Shown one piece after another: positions 16,700 to 27,482 of a DNA stretch of 64,000 bases. Within the stretch, counting starts at the first letter, position 1. Each line of letters opens with the position of its first letter. Source of the DNA: Sphingobium naphthae (lineage in GTDB: Bacteria; Pseudomonadota; Alphaproteobacteria; Sphingomonadales; Sphingomonadaceae); contig NZ_JAJGNO010000002.1 in NCBI RefSeq assembly GCF_020782235.1, forward strand, positions 124,001 through 188,000. Direction: 5' to 3'. Position numbers and translations under genes: made by a program. Under the pieces are notes generated by a model that saw only the letters and a program-made list of their open reading frames with translations, ran no database searches and was not told the origin of the DNA.

Positions 16700-19203
16700 C
16701 TGCCGCCAGGGATCCGCTCGCCACTTACAATGCCAAGCGGGATTTCGGCCGCACGCGCGAGCCCAAGGGCGAACTGGCGGCAAAGGGCGGCAATAGCTTC
16801 GTGGTCCAGAAACATGCCGCGACCCGCCTGCACTGGGACTTTCGGCTGGAGATTGACGGCGTCCTCAAAAGCTGGGCGGTGACTAAGGGGCCCAGCCTCG
16901 ATCCGGCCGACAAGCGGCTTGCCGTCCGGACGGAGGACCATCCGCTCAGCTATGGCGATTTCGAAGGGGTCATTCCCAAAGGCGAATATGGCGGTGGCAC
17001 GGTGATGCTCTGGGACCGGGGCAGTTGGGAGCCGGCCGCCGGCAAGAGCGCCAAGGATCTGGACAAGGGGCATCTCCATTTCGTCCTCCATGGCGAACGG
17101 ATGAAGGGCGAATGGCTGCTGGTGCGGATGAAGGGGCGCCCCGGCGAAAAGCGCGAGAACTGGTTGCTGCGCAAGGTGGAGGATGAGGCGGCCGATCCCG
17201 CCGGAGCTTTGGTCGATCGAGCGCTCAGCAGCGTGCTCACCGGCCGGTCGATGGCGGAGATCGCGGCGGACAAGCAGGCGGCGCAATCCCTCTCCGGCGC
17301 CAAAGGCCGGAAATTCGCCGAGAAGATGCAGTCGGCCCGCGATCACAATGCCGGCATGCGCCGCAAGAAGGGCAAGTCCGCCGGCAGTCCGCCGGCCTTT
17401 GTCGAACCGCAGCTCGCCACGCTCGTCGACAGCGTGCCCACAGGCAATGACTGGCTTCATGAAATCAAGTTCGATGGCTATCGCGCCATGGTGTCGGTGG
17501 CGGGAGAGAAGGTGCGCGTCTTCACCCGCAATGGGCTCGACTGGACCGAAAAATTTGCCGGGCTGGTGCGCACCCTCGCCGCGCTGGACCTGCCGCCCGC
17601 GCTGATCGACGGCGAAATCGTGGCTTTCGGCGCGGATGGAAACCCTAGCTTCTCCGCACTCCAGGCAGTGCTCAAGCGCGGTCATGGTGCCGAGCGCGAC
17701 GACGCGCCCTTGAGCTTCTTCGCCTTCGACCTTCTGTCGCTCGACGGCATGGACCTGCGGCCGCTGTCCACGATCGAGCGCAAGGAAAGGCTCGAATCGT
17801 TGCTGCGCGATGCGCAGCCGCCCATCCATGTCGCGGATCATGTCATCGGCGCGGGTGAACAGCTTTACCGATCGATGTGCGAAGCCGGGCAGGAAGGCAT
17901 CATCGCCAAGCGCGCCGACGCGCCCTATCGCTCGGCGCGCACCCGGAACTGGGTCAAGGTCAAATGCACCCGGCGACAGGAGTTCATCATCATCGGCTGG
18001 AGCCGCAGCAGCGCCAAGGGCCGCCCGTTCCGATCGCTGCTGCTGGCGCAGAAGGAGGGGCGAACCCTCGTCTACAAGGGCAAGGTCGGCACGGGCTTCG
18101 ACGCGGACACGATGCAGGACCTCGCCGATGCGATGGACCCGCTTGCCGTCGAGAAGGCGCCGCTCGATGTGCCGAGGACCGAAGCGCGCGGCGCTCGCTG
18201 GATCAAGCCGCAATTGGTGGCGGAGATTGCTTTCGCTGAATTCACCGGGGAAGGGCGCGTTCGCCACGCCAGCTTCCTTGGCCTGCGCGCCGACAAGAAG
18301 GCGAAGGACGTCAAGCCGGAGAAACCCGCGCCCGCGCCGCCACCGCAGCATGACGTGAAGATCAGCAGCGCGGAGCGCGTCATCTTTCCCGAAAGCGGCC
18401 AGACGAAGGGCGAACTGGCCGATTATTATGCGCGCATCGCGCCGCTGATGCTGCCGTTCGCCGCCAACCGGCCGATCAGCCTGGTGCGCTGCCCCCAGGG
18501 GCGGGCGAAGAAATGCTTCTTCCAAAAGCATGACAGCGGCGCATTCGGCAAGGCGGTGCATCAGGTGCCGATCCGCGAAAAGGACGGCGGCGCGGAGGAT
18601 TATCTCTATGTCGAGGATGCCGAAGGGCTGCTGACCTGCGTGCAGATGGGCACGATCGAATTTCATGGCTGGGGCAGTCGCGCCGATGCGGTGGAACTGC
18701 CCGATCGCATGATCTTCGACCTCGACCCGGACGAGGGGATGGACTTCGCCCGTGTCCGCGACGCGGCCCGCGACATTCGCGGCGCGCTCGGCGACCTGGG
18801 GCTCGTGTCCTTCGCCATGCTCTCGGGCGGCAAGGGCATCCATGTCGTCGTGCCGCTGACGCCCGGCCATGACTGGGCGGCGCACAAGGATTTTTCGTCC
18901 CGCTTCGCCCAGGCGCTGAGCGCCGCGGAGCCCGATCGCTTCGTCGCGACCATGAGCAAGGCCAAGCGCAAGGATCGGATCTTCATCGACTGGCTGCGCA
19001 ACCAGCGCGGCAGCACGGCGGTCCTGCCCTATTCCGCGCGCGCGCGGGCGGGCGCTCCGGTCGCTATCCCGATCGACTGGGATGAACTCGATGGGATCAA
19101 GGACGCGCATCCGTTCGGCATCGGGGATGTCGACCCGCTGCTGGAGCGAGCCGGCGCGCTCAAGGGCTGGGGCTTTGCCGCGCAAAAACTGCCTGACATC
19201 TGA
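16696..19203 (+). CDS. ligD: Multifunctional DNA ligase D
   Basis: An 835-residue NHEJ enzyme that processes and seals broken DNA ends with Ku. Domain order is 3'-phosphoesterase (about 35-155; HWDFRLEIDGVLKSWAV), ATP-dependent ligase (about 225-520; adenylated Lys258 in EIKFDGYR) and primase-polymerase (about 545-830; Asp675 and Asp677 in FDLDPDEG, SGGKGIHVVVPL). This is the phosphoesterase-ligase-polymerase order known from Pseudomonas LigD. The start is the ATG overlapping the MgtC stop; the longer in-frame reading from 16591 lies within that gene. All three modules look complete. Confidence 0.96.
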   Translation: MTAARDPLATYNAKRDFGRTREPKGELAAKGGNSFVVQKHAATRLHWDFRLEIDGVLKSWAVTKGPSLDPADKRLAVRTEDHPLSYGDFEGVIPKGEYGGGTVMLWDRGSWEPAAGKSAKDLDKGHLHFVLHGERMKGEWLLVRMKGRPGEKRENWLLRKVEDEAADPAGALVDRALSSVLTGRSMAEIAADKQAAQSLSGAKGRKFAEKMQSARDHNAGMRRKKGKSAGSPPAFVEPQLATLVDSVPTGNDWLHEIKFDGYRAMVSVAGEKVRVFTRNGLDWTEKFAGLVRTLAALDLPPALIDGEIVAFGADGNPSFSALQAVLKRGHGAERDDAPLSFFAFDLLSLDGMDLRPLSTIERKERLESLLRDAQPPIHVADHVIGAGEQLYRSMCEAGQEGIIAKRADAPYRSARTRNWVKVKCTRRQEFIIIGWSRSSAKGRPFRSLLLAQKEGRTLVYKGKVGTGFDADTMQDLADAMDPLAVEKAPLDVPRTEARGARWIKPQLVAEIAFAEFTGEGRVRHASFLGLRADKKAKDVKPEKPAPAPPPQHDVKISSAERVIFPESGQTKGELADYYARIAPLMLPFAANRPISLVRCPQGRAKKCFFQKHDSGAFGKAVHQVPIREKDGGAEDYLYVEDAEGLLTCVQMGTIEFHGWGSRADAVELPDRMIFDLDPDEGMDFARVRDAARDIRGALGDLGLVSFAMLSGGKGIHVVVPLTPGHDWAAHKDFSSRFAQALSAAEPDRFVATMSKAKRKDRIFIDWLRNQRGSTAVLPYSARARAGAPVAIPIDWDELDGIKDAHPFGIGDVDPLLERAGALKGWGFAAQKLPDI

Positions 19204-19211
19204 CAATTTGC

Positions 19212-19230
19212 GACCAGTGGCGGGCTGGTC
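19212..19230 (+). repeat. Short inverted repeat after ligD
   Basis: GACCAG (19212-19217) and CTGGTC (19225-19230) form a 6-bp stem with a 7-base loop, 9 bases after the ligD stop. There is no T-run. It may be a weak terminator or part of the promoter region of the next gene; nothing else stands out in the 108-base spacer. Confidence 0.3.
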
Positions 19231-19311
19231 ATGCAACTTCAGGACCAGATCGGGATTTTACCGCGCAGGCGCGTTGGGGGGCGTCGCCTGCTGCTGGAAG
19301 AGGATCATCGC

Positions 19312-20400
19312 ATGAAGATTGCCCAGATCGCCCCCCTCGCCGAAAGCGTGCCGCCCAAATTATATGGCGGGACGGAGCGTATCGTATCCTATATCACCGA
19401 GGAACTGGTCCATCAGGGGCATGACGTCACCCTCTTCGCCAGCGGCGATTCCGTCACCTCGGCCAAGCTGGTGCCGGTCACGAAAATGGCCCTGCGGCTC
19501 AATCCGCACGTCAAGGATCCGATCCCCCATCATATGATCCTGCTCGACGAGGTGCGCCGCCGCGCCGACGAGTTCGATATCCTGCATTTCCACATCGACC
19601 TGCTGCACATGCCGATGGTGCAGGACATGCTGGACCGCACCGTCACGACGCTGCACGGACGGCTCGACCTGCCCGACCTGGTGCCTTTTTACCGCGCCTT
19701 TCCCAATAGCTGCCTGGTGTCGATTTCCGACCATCAGCGCCTGCCGATGCCCCCGGTCAACTGGGGCGGCACCATCTATCATGGCCTGCCCACCGAGCTC
19801 TTGCCGCCGCGCACCGGCACCAACGATGGTTATCTGGCCTTCATCGGCCGCATCTCCCCTGAAAAACGCCCCGATCGCGCGATCCGCATCGCGGCGGAGG
19901 CCGGCATGCCGCTCAAGATCGCGGCCAAGATCGACGCGGTCGATCGCGCCTATTGGGACAGGGAGATCGAACCGCTGGTGCGGGCGCATCCCAATGTCGA
20001 ATATATCGGCGAAATCAATGAGCAGCAGAAGGCGGAGTTTCTGGGCAATGCGGGCGCGTTGCTGTTCCCGATCGACTGGCCCGAACCTTTCGGCCTGGTG
20101 ATGATCGAGGCGATGGCCTGCGCCACCCCGGTCATCGCCTTCCGCTGCGGATCGGTGCCTGAAATCATCGATCATGGCGTCTCCGGCTTCATCGTCGACA
20201 ATGAGGCGGAGGCCGTGGCGGCCGTGGGCAAGGCGCTCGCGCTCGACCGCATTGGGGTGCGCGCCGCTTTCGACGCACGGTTCACGGCCACACGGATGGC
20301 GCGGGATTATGTCAGCCTCTATGAAGATGTCATCGCAGGCCGGACGGCGCCGCGCCTCGGCACGATGCTGGGTGAGGGACCGGACCTGCTGGTAGCCTGA
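19312..20400 (+). CDS. Glycosyltransferase family 4 protein
   Basis: A 362-residue retaining GT-B glycosyltransferase. The N-terminal donor-fold start is MKIAQIAPLAESVPPKLYGG with GGTERIVSYITEEL, and the C-terminal half holds FIGRISPEKRPDRAI and the EX7E motif in EPFGLVMIEAMA. The start chosen is the ATG at 19312 because the alignment-like beginning MKIAQIAP is typical; an in-frame ATG at 19231 adds an unlikely basic leader. The next gene follows after 10 bases and encodes a debranching-type enzyme. This pair is common beside stress genes in alphaproteobacteria, and the product may be a stress-related glucan or glycoside (inference). Confidence 0.88.
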   Translation: MKIAQIAPLAESVPPKLYGGTERIVSYITEELVHQGHDVTLFASGDSVTSAKLVPVTKMALRLNPHVKDPIPHHMILLDEVRRRADEFDILHFHIDLLHMPMVQDMLDRTVTTLHGRLDLPDLVPFYRAFPNSCLVSISDHQRLPMPPVNWGGTIYHGLPTELLPPRTGTNDGYLAFIGRISPEKRPDRAIRIAAEAGMPLKIAAKIDAVDRAYWDREIEPLVRAHPNVEYIGEINEQQKAEFLGNAGALLFPIDWPEPFGLVMIEAMACATPVIAFRCGSVPEIIDHGVSGFIVDNEAEAVAAVGKALALDRIGVRAAFDARFTATRMARDYVSLYEDVIAGRTAPRLGTMLGEGPDLLVA

Positions 20401-20410
20401 GGGAGCACGC

Positions 20411-22627
20411 ATGACGCTGAGCCAGCCCAATCCCGCCATGGCCGATCTCGATCCGGGGCAGATGCTCTCGCAGGGACAGACGCAATTCTTCATCCCTGCG
20501 ACCGCCTCGCTGGCGGAGCGGCGGCCTCGGACGCTCAAACATGACGAAAGCTTCGCCGTGTTCGACCATAGCGGCGACGCCATCGCGGGGCCGGGCAGCC
20601 CGGAGGGCCTGTATCATCGCGATACCCGGCACCTCTCGCATCTGTATCTGACGGTGAACGGGCTGCGTCCGATCCTGCTCAGTTCGGCGGTGCGCGACGA
20701 CAATACGATGCTGACCTGCGATCTCGCCAATCCCGACTTTTTCGGCGAGGATGGGAGGCTCGCGGTCGAACATGACCTCATCCATTTGCGGCGGACGCGG
20801 TTCCTGTGGCGCGGCGCGGTCTATGAACGCGTGACGGTGCGCAATTTCGATACCGAGGAGCGCACCATCCAGGTCGATATCGGTTTCGCCGCCGATTTCG
20901 CCGATCTGTTCGAGATACGCGGCATGACGCGGCTGCGCCGCGGCGTCACCCGCGATCCTGACGTGGGCGAGGCGCAGGTGCGCCTGTCCTATGTCGGGCG
21001 CGATGACCTCGAACGCTCCACCCATATCCAGTTCGAACCCGCGCCCGATCAACTGACATCGACCGGCGCGCGGTTCGACGTCACCGTGCCGGCAGGCGAG
21101 CGCTGCACGCTCTTCATGCGCATCTGCTGCAATGAAGCGGAGCCTGCCGCCAGCCTGTCGTTCGAATTTCTCAAGACGCTGCGCGAAGCGATGCAGGGCG
21201 CGAAACAGGCGCAGGCCCGGGGCGGATCAATCCGGTCGTCCAACGCGCTGTTCAACGAGGTATCGCGCCGCTCCTTCTCCGACATCGCCATGCTGTCGAC
21301 GGAAACGGACTATGGTCCCTATCCCTATGCGGGCATTCCCTGGTTCAGCACGGTGTTCGGCCGCGACGCCATCATCACCGCGCTGGAGATGCTCTGGCTC
21401 GATCCGGCGCTGGCGCGCGGCGTGCTGGGCTATCTCGCCGCGCATCAGGCGACCAGCTTTGATCCCGCCGCCGATGCGGAGCCAGGCAAGATCCTGCACG
21501 AAGTTCGCCGCGGCGAAATGGCAGAGTTGGGCGAGGTGCCTTTCCGCCATTATTATGGCAGCATCGATTCCACGCCGCTCTTCATCATGCTGGCCGGGGC
21601 CTATCTCGATCGCACCGGCGACATCGGCTTTTTGCACGGCATCATGCCGCAGATCGAGGCCGCGCTCACCTGGATCGACGAGCATGGCGACCGGGATGGC
21701 GACGGCTTTATCGAATATGGCCGGCTGACCGATCAGGGCCTGCAAAATCAGGGCTGGAAGGACAGCCATGACAGCGTCTTCCATGCCGATGGCAGCATCG
21801 CGCGCGGGCCGATCGCGCTCGCCGAAGTGCAGGCCTATGTCTATGGCGCCTGGCAGGCAGCGGCCAGTCTGTTCGAAGCGGCCGGCGACGCGGTGCGGGC
21901 GACCGGCTATCGGGCGCGGGCGGATGAATTGCGCCACCGGTTCGACGCTGCCTTCTTCGACGCGACGCTCAACACCTATGTCCTCGCGCTGGACGGCGAC
22001 AAACGGCCTTGCCGGGTGCGCGCATCCAATGCAGGTCATGTCCTCTACACTGGCCTGGCGCTGGATGAGCGCGCCGCTGCCGTCGTGTCGACGCTCATGG
22101 CGCCGGCCTCCTTCTCCGGCTGGGGCGTGCGGACGGTTGCATCCACCGAAGCGCGCTATAATCCGATGAGCTATCATAATGGCTCGATTTGGCCTCATGA
22201 CAATGCGCTGATCGCCGCCGGATTTTCCCGCTACGGCTTTCGTCGCGAAGCCGCACGCATCTTCGAAGGGTTGTTCAGCGCCGCCACCTATGTCGACCTG
22301 ATGCGTCTACCCGAACTTTTCTGCGGCTTTCCGCGCCGTCGGTCGCAGGGCCCGACCTTCTATCCCGTCGCCTGCAGCCCGCAGGCCTGGTCGGCGGCGA
22401 CGCCATTGTCGCTGGTGCAATCCTGCCTGGGGCTTGGCTTCGATGTCGCGAAGGATGAAATCTGCCTGCGCGAACCGATCATGCCAGCCTTCCTGCAGCA
22501 ACTGACGGTGCGCGGACTTCAGATCGGAGCGGGCGCGGTCGACATCGGCTTCGACCGCATGGAGGACAAGGTGGTGGTGCGCCCGCTGGGCCGCTCGGGC
22601 AGCGCGCGCATCGTCACCATCGCCTGA
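20411..22627 (+). CDS. Amylo-alpha-1,6-glucosidase / glycogen debranching family protein
   Basis: A 738-residue cytoplasmic protein. The N-terminal glycogen-debranching-type domain (residues about 45-235, HDESFAVFDHSGDA, LYHRDTRHLSHLYL) is followed by an (alpha/alpha)6 catalytic barrel with WFSTVFGRDAIITALEML, a late YHNGSIWPHDNALIAAGFSRYG and a final CSPQAWSA. It should hydrolyse alpha-1,6 or related branch linkages in glucan or act on a related glycoside. A gagggag ribosome site lies in the 10 bases after the glycosyltransferase, so the two form an operon. It converges on fghA with only 9 bases between stops. Confidence 0.87.
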   Translation: MTLSQPNPAMADLDPGQMLSQGQTQFFIPATASLAERRPRTLKHDESFAVFDHSGDAIAGPGSPEGLYHRDTRHLSHLYLTVNGLRPILLSSAVRDDNTMLTCDLANPDFFGEDGRLAVEHDLIHLRRTRFLWRGAVYERVTVRNFDTEERTIQVDIGFAADFADLFEIRGMTRLRRGVTRDPDVGEAQVRLSYVGRDDLERSTHIQFEPAPDQLTSTGARFDVTVPAGERCTLFMRICCNEAEPAASLSFEFLKTLREAMQGAKQAQARGGSIRSSNALFNEVSRRSFSDIAMLSTETDYGPYPYAGIPWFSTVFGRDAIITALEMLWLDPALARGVLGYLAAHQATSFDPAADAEPGKILHEVRRGEMAELGEVPFRHYYGSIDSTPLFIMLAGAYLDRTGDIGFLHGIMPQIEAALTWIDEHGDRDGDGFIEYGRLTDQGLQNQGWKDSHDSVFHADGSIARGPIALAEVQAYVYGAWQAAASLFEAAGDAVRATGYRARADELRHRFDAAFFDATLNTYVLALDGDKRPCRVRASNAGHVLYTGLALDERAAAVVSTLMAPASFSGWGVRTVASTEARYNPMSYHNGSIWPHDNALIAAGFSRYGFRREAARIFEGLFSAATYVDLMRLPELFCGFPRRRSQGPTFYPVACSPQAWSAATPLSLVQSCLGLGFDVAKDEICLREPIMPAFLQQLTVRGLQIGAGAVDIGFDRMEDKVVVRPLGRSGSARIVTIA

Positions 22628-22639
22628 CCGCGGGGGTCA
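22625..22639. repeat. Palindrome joining two convergent stop codons
   Basis: TGACC (22625-22629) and GGTCA (22635-22639) form a perfect 5-bp inverted repeat with a 5-base loop. The left arm begins with the stop of the debranching enzyme gene and the right arm ends with the stop of fghA on the other strand. It is too short to be a convincing terminator alone. Confidence 0.3.
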
Positions 22640-23470
22640 CAGGTGCGCGGCGTGCCAGCGCAGGTGATCCTCCATGAAGGTGGAAATGAAATAATAGCTA
22701 TGGTCATAGCCGGGCTGCATCCGCAGGGTCAGGTCGATCCCTGCGGCGCGGCATGCCTCAGCCAGCAGCTCGGGCCGCAGCTGCTCGGCCAGGAACGGGT
22801 CGGCGTTCCCTTGGTCCACCAGAAGAGCGTCGATCCGCGCGCCATCCTCGATCAGCGCTACGGCATCATGTCGCCGCCACGCGGCCTGATCCGCGCCCAA
22901 GTAACCGGCCAGCGCCTTCTGCCCCCAGGGCACCTGCGAAGGCGCAACGATGGGCGCGAAGGCGGACGCCGCCTTGAACCTGTCCGGCAGGGAAAGGCCG
23001 ATCGTCAGCGCGCCATGGCCGCCCATGCTGTGGCCCATGATCGATTGCCGATCCATGTCAGCGGGAAACTGCGCCTCCAGCAACGCCGGCAATTCCTCGG
23101 TCACATAGGACCACATGCGATAATTGTCGGCGAAGGGCGGCTGCGTCGCATCGACATAAAAGCCTGCGCCAAGGCCGAAATCATAAGCACTATCGGCATC
23201 ATCCGCCACGCCCTCACCGCGCGGCGAGGTATCGGGGGCGACGAGGATCAGCCCCAGTTCCGCGCAGACCCGGCGATATTCGCCTTTTTCCGTGACATTG
23301 GCATGGGTGCAGGTCAGGCCGGACAGATACCAGACCACCGGCAAGCGCGCGCCCGGCTCGTGCGGCGGGACATAGACGGAAAAGACCATGTCGGTGCCGG
23401 TGGTGGAGGACGCGTGGCGATAGACGCCCTGCGTCCCGCCGAAAGCCTGATTGAGAGAGACTGTTTCCAT
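22637..23470 (-). CDS. fghA: S-formylglutathione hydrolase
   Basis: A 277-residue esterase-D-family serine hydrolase that converts S-formylglutathione to formate and glutathione, the last step of glutathione-dependent formaldehyde detoxification. It has the LSGLTCTHAN segment near residues 50-58 and the nucleophile elbow GHSMGGHGA with Ser148. The start METVSLNQAFGG at 23470 is preferred over an upstream in-frame ATG at 23503 because the family begins this way. It is the last gene of the adhC, VOC, fghA operon, 8 bases after the VOC gene. Confidence 0.95.
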   Translation of the reverse strand: METVSLNQAFGGTQGVYRHASSTTGTDMVFSVYVPPHEPGARLPVVWYLSGLTCTHANVTEKGEYRRVCAELGLILVAPDTSPRGEGVADDADSAYDFGLGAGFYVDATQPPFADNYRMWSYVTEELPALLEAQFPADMDRQSIMGHSMGGHGALTIGLSLPDRFKAASAFAPIVAPSQVPWGQKALAGYLGADQAAWRRHDAVALIEDGARIDALLVDQGNADPFLAEQLRPELLAEACRAAGIDLTLRMQPGYDHSYYFISTFMEDHLRWHAAHL

Positions 23471-23478
23471 GGATCGCC

Positions 23479-23859
23479 TCAGCCGACAGGATGGACGCCG
23501 CACAGCTTGTTGCCGGCGGGGTCGCGCAGATAGGCAAGGTAAAGCGGCCCGATCGGGCTTTGCCGGATACCCGGCGGATCTTCGCAGCTTGTCCCGCCAG
23601 CCGCCACGCCGGCGGCATGCCAGGCATCGGTCTGCTCGGGCGATGCCATGGTGAAGCCGATCGTGCCGCCATTGGCGTGGCAGGCAGGCTGCCCGTCGAT
23701 CGGGCGCGTCACCATGAACATGGCGCCATCATGCAGGTAGATGATGCGGCCCTTGTCATCCGTCATGCCCGGCTTGGCGCCGACAATGGCGAACAGGGCG
23801 TCGTAAAAGGCGCGCGAGGCATCGAGATCGTTCGATCCGACCATGACATGACTGAACAT
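23479..23859 (-). CDS. VOC family protein in the formaldehyde operon
   Basis: A 126-residue single-domain glyoxalase/VOC protein: FSHVMVGSNDLDASRAFYDAL at the start, AMFMVTRP centrally and LYLAYLRDPAGNKLCGVH at the end. A full enzyme would be a dimer. Some usual metal ligands are hard to place (His4 is present; the C-terminal glutamate typical of glyoxalase I is replaced in NKLCGV). It lies between adhC and fghA, with gaps of 14 and 8 bases, so co-expression with formaldehyde oxidation is clear, but its reaction is not. Confidence 0.85.
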   Translation of the reverse strand: MFSHVMVGSNDLDASRAFYDALFAIVGAKPGMTDDKGRIIYLHDGAMFMVTRPIDGQPACHANGGTIGFTMASPEQTDAWHAAGVAAGGTSCEDPPGIRQSPIGPLYLAYLRDPAGNKLCGVHPVG

Positions 23860-23873
23860 CTGGCTTCCTCCTG

Positions 23874-24986
<1,113 letters not shown>

Positions 24987-25062
24987 GCGGCAACTCCTGT
25001 GACAAGCGATTGCAGCCTCTACACCCGTCCGGGGCGGACTTGCCAACCCCTATTCGCAGTCA

Positions 25063-25449
25063 TCAAGCCTCTGTCTCTTCATAGAGTTCCAGCGGCAGGC
25101 CATCGGGGTCGCTGAAGAAAGTGAAGCGCTGGCCGGTATATTCGTCGATCCGGATCGGCTCGCATTCAACGCCATGACCCCCCAGGCGCGCGACTTCAGC
25201 GTCCAGGTCGGCGACGGCGAAGGACAGGTGGCGCAGCCCGCAGGCTTCCGGCCGGGTGGGGCGGGGCGGGGGCGCGGGGAAGGAAAAAAGCTCGATCCGC
25301 GCGTTGCCGGCATCGAGGTCGCATTTCCAGCTGTCTCGCGCCTCGCGATAGACCTCATGCACGACTGGAAGGCCAAGGATCGCGCTGTAGAAATGGCGCG
25401 ATCGGGCATAGTCCGAACCGATGATCGCAATATGATGAATGCCGCGCAT
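25063..25449 (-). CDS. VOC family protein, YaeR/GloA2-like
   Basis: A 128-residue glyoxalase-fold protein: GIHHIAIIGSDYARSRHFYSAILG, then ARIELFSFPAPPPRP and GLRHLSFAVADLDAEVARL, ending in FFSDPDGLPLELYEE. His5 or His6, Glu56, His76 and Glu124 (LPLELYEE) could form the metal site. It resembles the YaeR/SMU1112c-type lyases, whose substrates are undefined. It lies 9 bases after the ilvD stop on the same strand and is probably its downstream operon partner. Confidence 0.85.
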   Translation of the reverse strand: MRGIHHIAIIGSDYARSRHFYSAILGLPVVHEVYREARDSWKCDLDAGNARIELFSFPAPPPRPTRPEACGLRHLSFAVADLDAEVARLGGHGVECEPIRIDEYTGQRFTFFSDPDGLPLELYEETEA

Positions 25450-25458
25450 GGCTTGCGC

Positions 25459-27309
25459 TCAGCGCTCGATCTGGCTGACGTCGCGCACCGCACCCTTGGC
25501 GGCGTTGGTCGTCATCGCCGCATAGGCGCGCAACGCCGGGGACACGGCGCGCTTGCGGCCGAAGGGCTTCCACGCCTTGGCGCCCCGCGCTTCCATATCG
25601 GCGCGGCGCTCGGCCAGGATCGCGTCGTCCAGATCGACCTTGATGACGCGGGCGGGGATGTCGATCACGATCGGATCGCCCGTCTCGACCAGCGCGATCA
25701 GCCCGCCTTCGGCCGCTTCGGGCGAGACATGACCGATCGACAGGCCCGACGTTCCGCCGGAAAAACGCCCGTCCGTGATGAGCGCGCAGGCTTTTCCCAG
25801 ACCCTTCGACTTGAGGTAACTGGTGGGATAGAGCATTTCCTGCATGCCGGGCCCGCCCTTTGGCCCTTCATAACGGATGATGACGACATCGCCTGCCTTG
25901 ACTTCATTGCCCAGGATACCGGCGACCGCCGCGTCCTGGCTTTCGTAGACGCGCGCCGTTCCGTGGAAGACGAGGATGCTCTCGTCCACGCCCGCGGTCT
26001 TCACGATGCAGCCTTCGGGCGCGAGGTTGCCGAACAGCACGGCCAGGCCGCCATCCTTGGAAAAGGCATGTTCGGCAGAGCGGATGACGCCCTTCTCGCG
26101 GTCGCTGTCCAGTTCCTCCCAGCGCGCCGCCTGGCTGAAGGCGACCTGCGTCGGCACGCCGCCGGGCGCGGCGCGATAGAAATTGCGCACCTCTTCGCTG
26201 TTGGTGCGGCCGATGTCCCAGCGGGCGAGCGCATCGCCCATCGTGCGGCTGTGCACCGTTGGCAGGCTGGCGTCGATCAGCCCCGCGCGCTCCAGCTCGC
26301 CCAGGATCGCCATGATCCCGCCGGCGCGGTGGACATCCTCCATATGGACGTCGTTCTTCGCGGGCGCGACCTTGCAGAGGCAGGGCACGCGGCGCGACAG
26401 CCGGTCGATATCCGCCATGGTGAAATCGACGCCGCCTTCATGAGCGGCAGCGAGCAGGTGCAGCACCGTGTTGGACGATCCGCCCATGGCGATGTCCAGG
26501 CTCATCGCATTTTCGAAGGCGGCGTAGCTGGCGATGGACCGCGGCAGCACGCTGTCGTCATCCTGCTCATAATAGCGCTTGGTGATGTCGACGATCAGAT
26601 GCCCGGCCTCGCGGAACAGCCGCTCGCGGTCGGCGTGGGTGGCCAACGTCGATCCATTGCCGGGCAGTGACAGGCCCAGCGCTTCTGTCAGGCAATTCAT
26701 CGAATTGGCCGTGAACATGCCCGAACAGCTGCCGCAGGTCGGGCAGGCGGAGCGCTCGATCGTCTGCACTTCCTCGTCGGTATAGCTTTCGTCGGCGGCA
26801 ACGACCATCGCGTCGACCAGGTCGAGCGCCTGCTTCTTGCCGCGGACGACCGCCTTGCCCGCTTCCATCGGGCCGCCGGACACGAAGACGACCGGGATGT
26901 TGAGGCGCATGGCGGCCATCAGCATCCCCGGCGTGATCTTGTCGCAGTTGGAGATGCACACGATCGCGTCGGCGCAATGGGCGTTGACCATATATTCGAC
27001 GCTGTCGGCGATCAGGTCGCGGCTGGGCAGCGAATAGAGCATGCCGCCATGGCCCATGGCGATGCCGTCATCGACCGCGATGGTGTTGAATTCCTTGGCG
27101 ACGCCGCCGGCCGCCTCGATCTCGCGCGCGACCAGCTGCCCCAGATCCTTCAGATGGACATGGCCGGGCACGAACTGGGTGAAGCTGTTGGCGATGGCGA
27201 TGATCGGCTTGCCAAAATCCTCGTCCTTCATCCCCGTCGCGCGCCAAAGGCCACGCGCGCCCGCCATGTTGCGGCCGTGGGTGGTGGTGCGGGAACGATA
27301 GGCAGGCAT
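25459..27309 (-). CDS. ilvD: Dihydroxy-acid dehydratase
   Basis: A 616-residue [4Fe-4S] enzyme of branched-chain amino acid synthesis, converting 2,3-dihydroxy-isovalerate and its methylvalerate homologue to the 2-keto acids. It starts [21 protein letters not shown]. Cluster cysteines are Cys122 ([11 protein letters not shown]) and Cys195 (CPTCGSCSG), and Asp81 in [11 protein letters not shown] fits the magnesium site. The length matches the E. coli enzyme. Sugar-acid dehydratases belong to the same family, but they are usually shorter or diverged at the N-terminus, so IlvD is preferred. Confidence 0.95.
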   Translation of the reverse strand: MPAYRSRTTTHGRNMAGARGLWRATGMKDEDFGKPIIAIANSFTQFVPGHVHLKDLGQLVAREIEAAGGVAKEFNTIAVDDGIAMGHGGMLYSLPSRDLIADSVEYMVNAHCADAIVCISNCDKITPGMLMAAMRLNIPVVFVSGGPMEAGKAVVRGKKQALDLVDAMVVAADESYTDEEVQTIERSACPTCGSCSGMFTANSMNCLTEALGLSLPGNGSTLATHADRERLFREAGHLIVDITKRYYEQDDDSVLPRSIASYAAFENAMSLDIAMGGSSNTVLHLLAAAHEGGVDFTMADIDRLSRRVPCLCKVAPAKNDVHMEDVHRAGGIMAILGELERAGLIDASLPTVHSRTMGDALARWDIGRTNSEEVRNFYRAAPGGVPTQVAFSQAARWEELDSDREKGVIRSAEHAFSKDGGLAVLFGNLAPEGCIVKTAGVDESILVFHGTARVYESQDAAVAGILGNEVKAGDVVIIRYEGPKGGPGMQEMLYPTSYLKSKGLGKACALITDGRFSGGTSGLSIGHVSPEAAEGGLIALVETGDPIVIDIPARVIKVDLDDAILAERRADMEARGAKAWKPFGRKRAVSPALRAYAAMTTNAAKGAVRDVSQIER

Positions 27310-27440
27310 GACTCGGGTCCTTCAGCGTATGGAGGCGGCTCCTCTACAGGCTGAGGTCAGGTATTGAAACAAATTATTCCTTCTGCCCCCGTGAGCTGTC
27401 ATTTTCTTGCGCTGGCTTCCGCTGAGCCGTCTTTCAGGAT

Positions 27441-27474
27441 GCCGCCGGATCGGCGTGCAGTCCGATCCGGCGGC
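27441..27474 (-). terminator. Perfect 13-bp stem-loop downstream of the GH97 gene
   Basis: GCCGCCGGATCGG (27441-27453) and CCGATCCGGCGGC (27462-27474) form a perfect 13-bp stem with an 8-base loop. It lies about 33 bases after the GH97 stop and follows a smaller hairpin. Neither strand has a T-run after it, so this may be a terminator without U-tract or a transcript-end stabiliser for the maltose operon. Confidence 0.55.
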
Positions 27475-27482
27475 GGGGGAGA

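Noticed and set aside
16414-19236. 940-codon open frame opposite ligD
   Set aside because: LigD has all three domains with catalytic residues; the antisense frame has low-complexity composition typical of a shadow.
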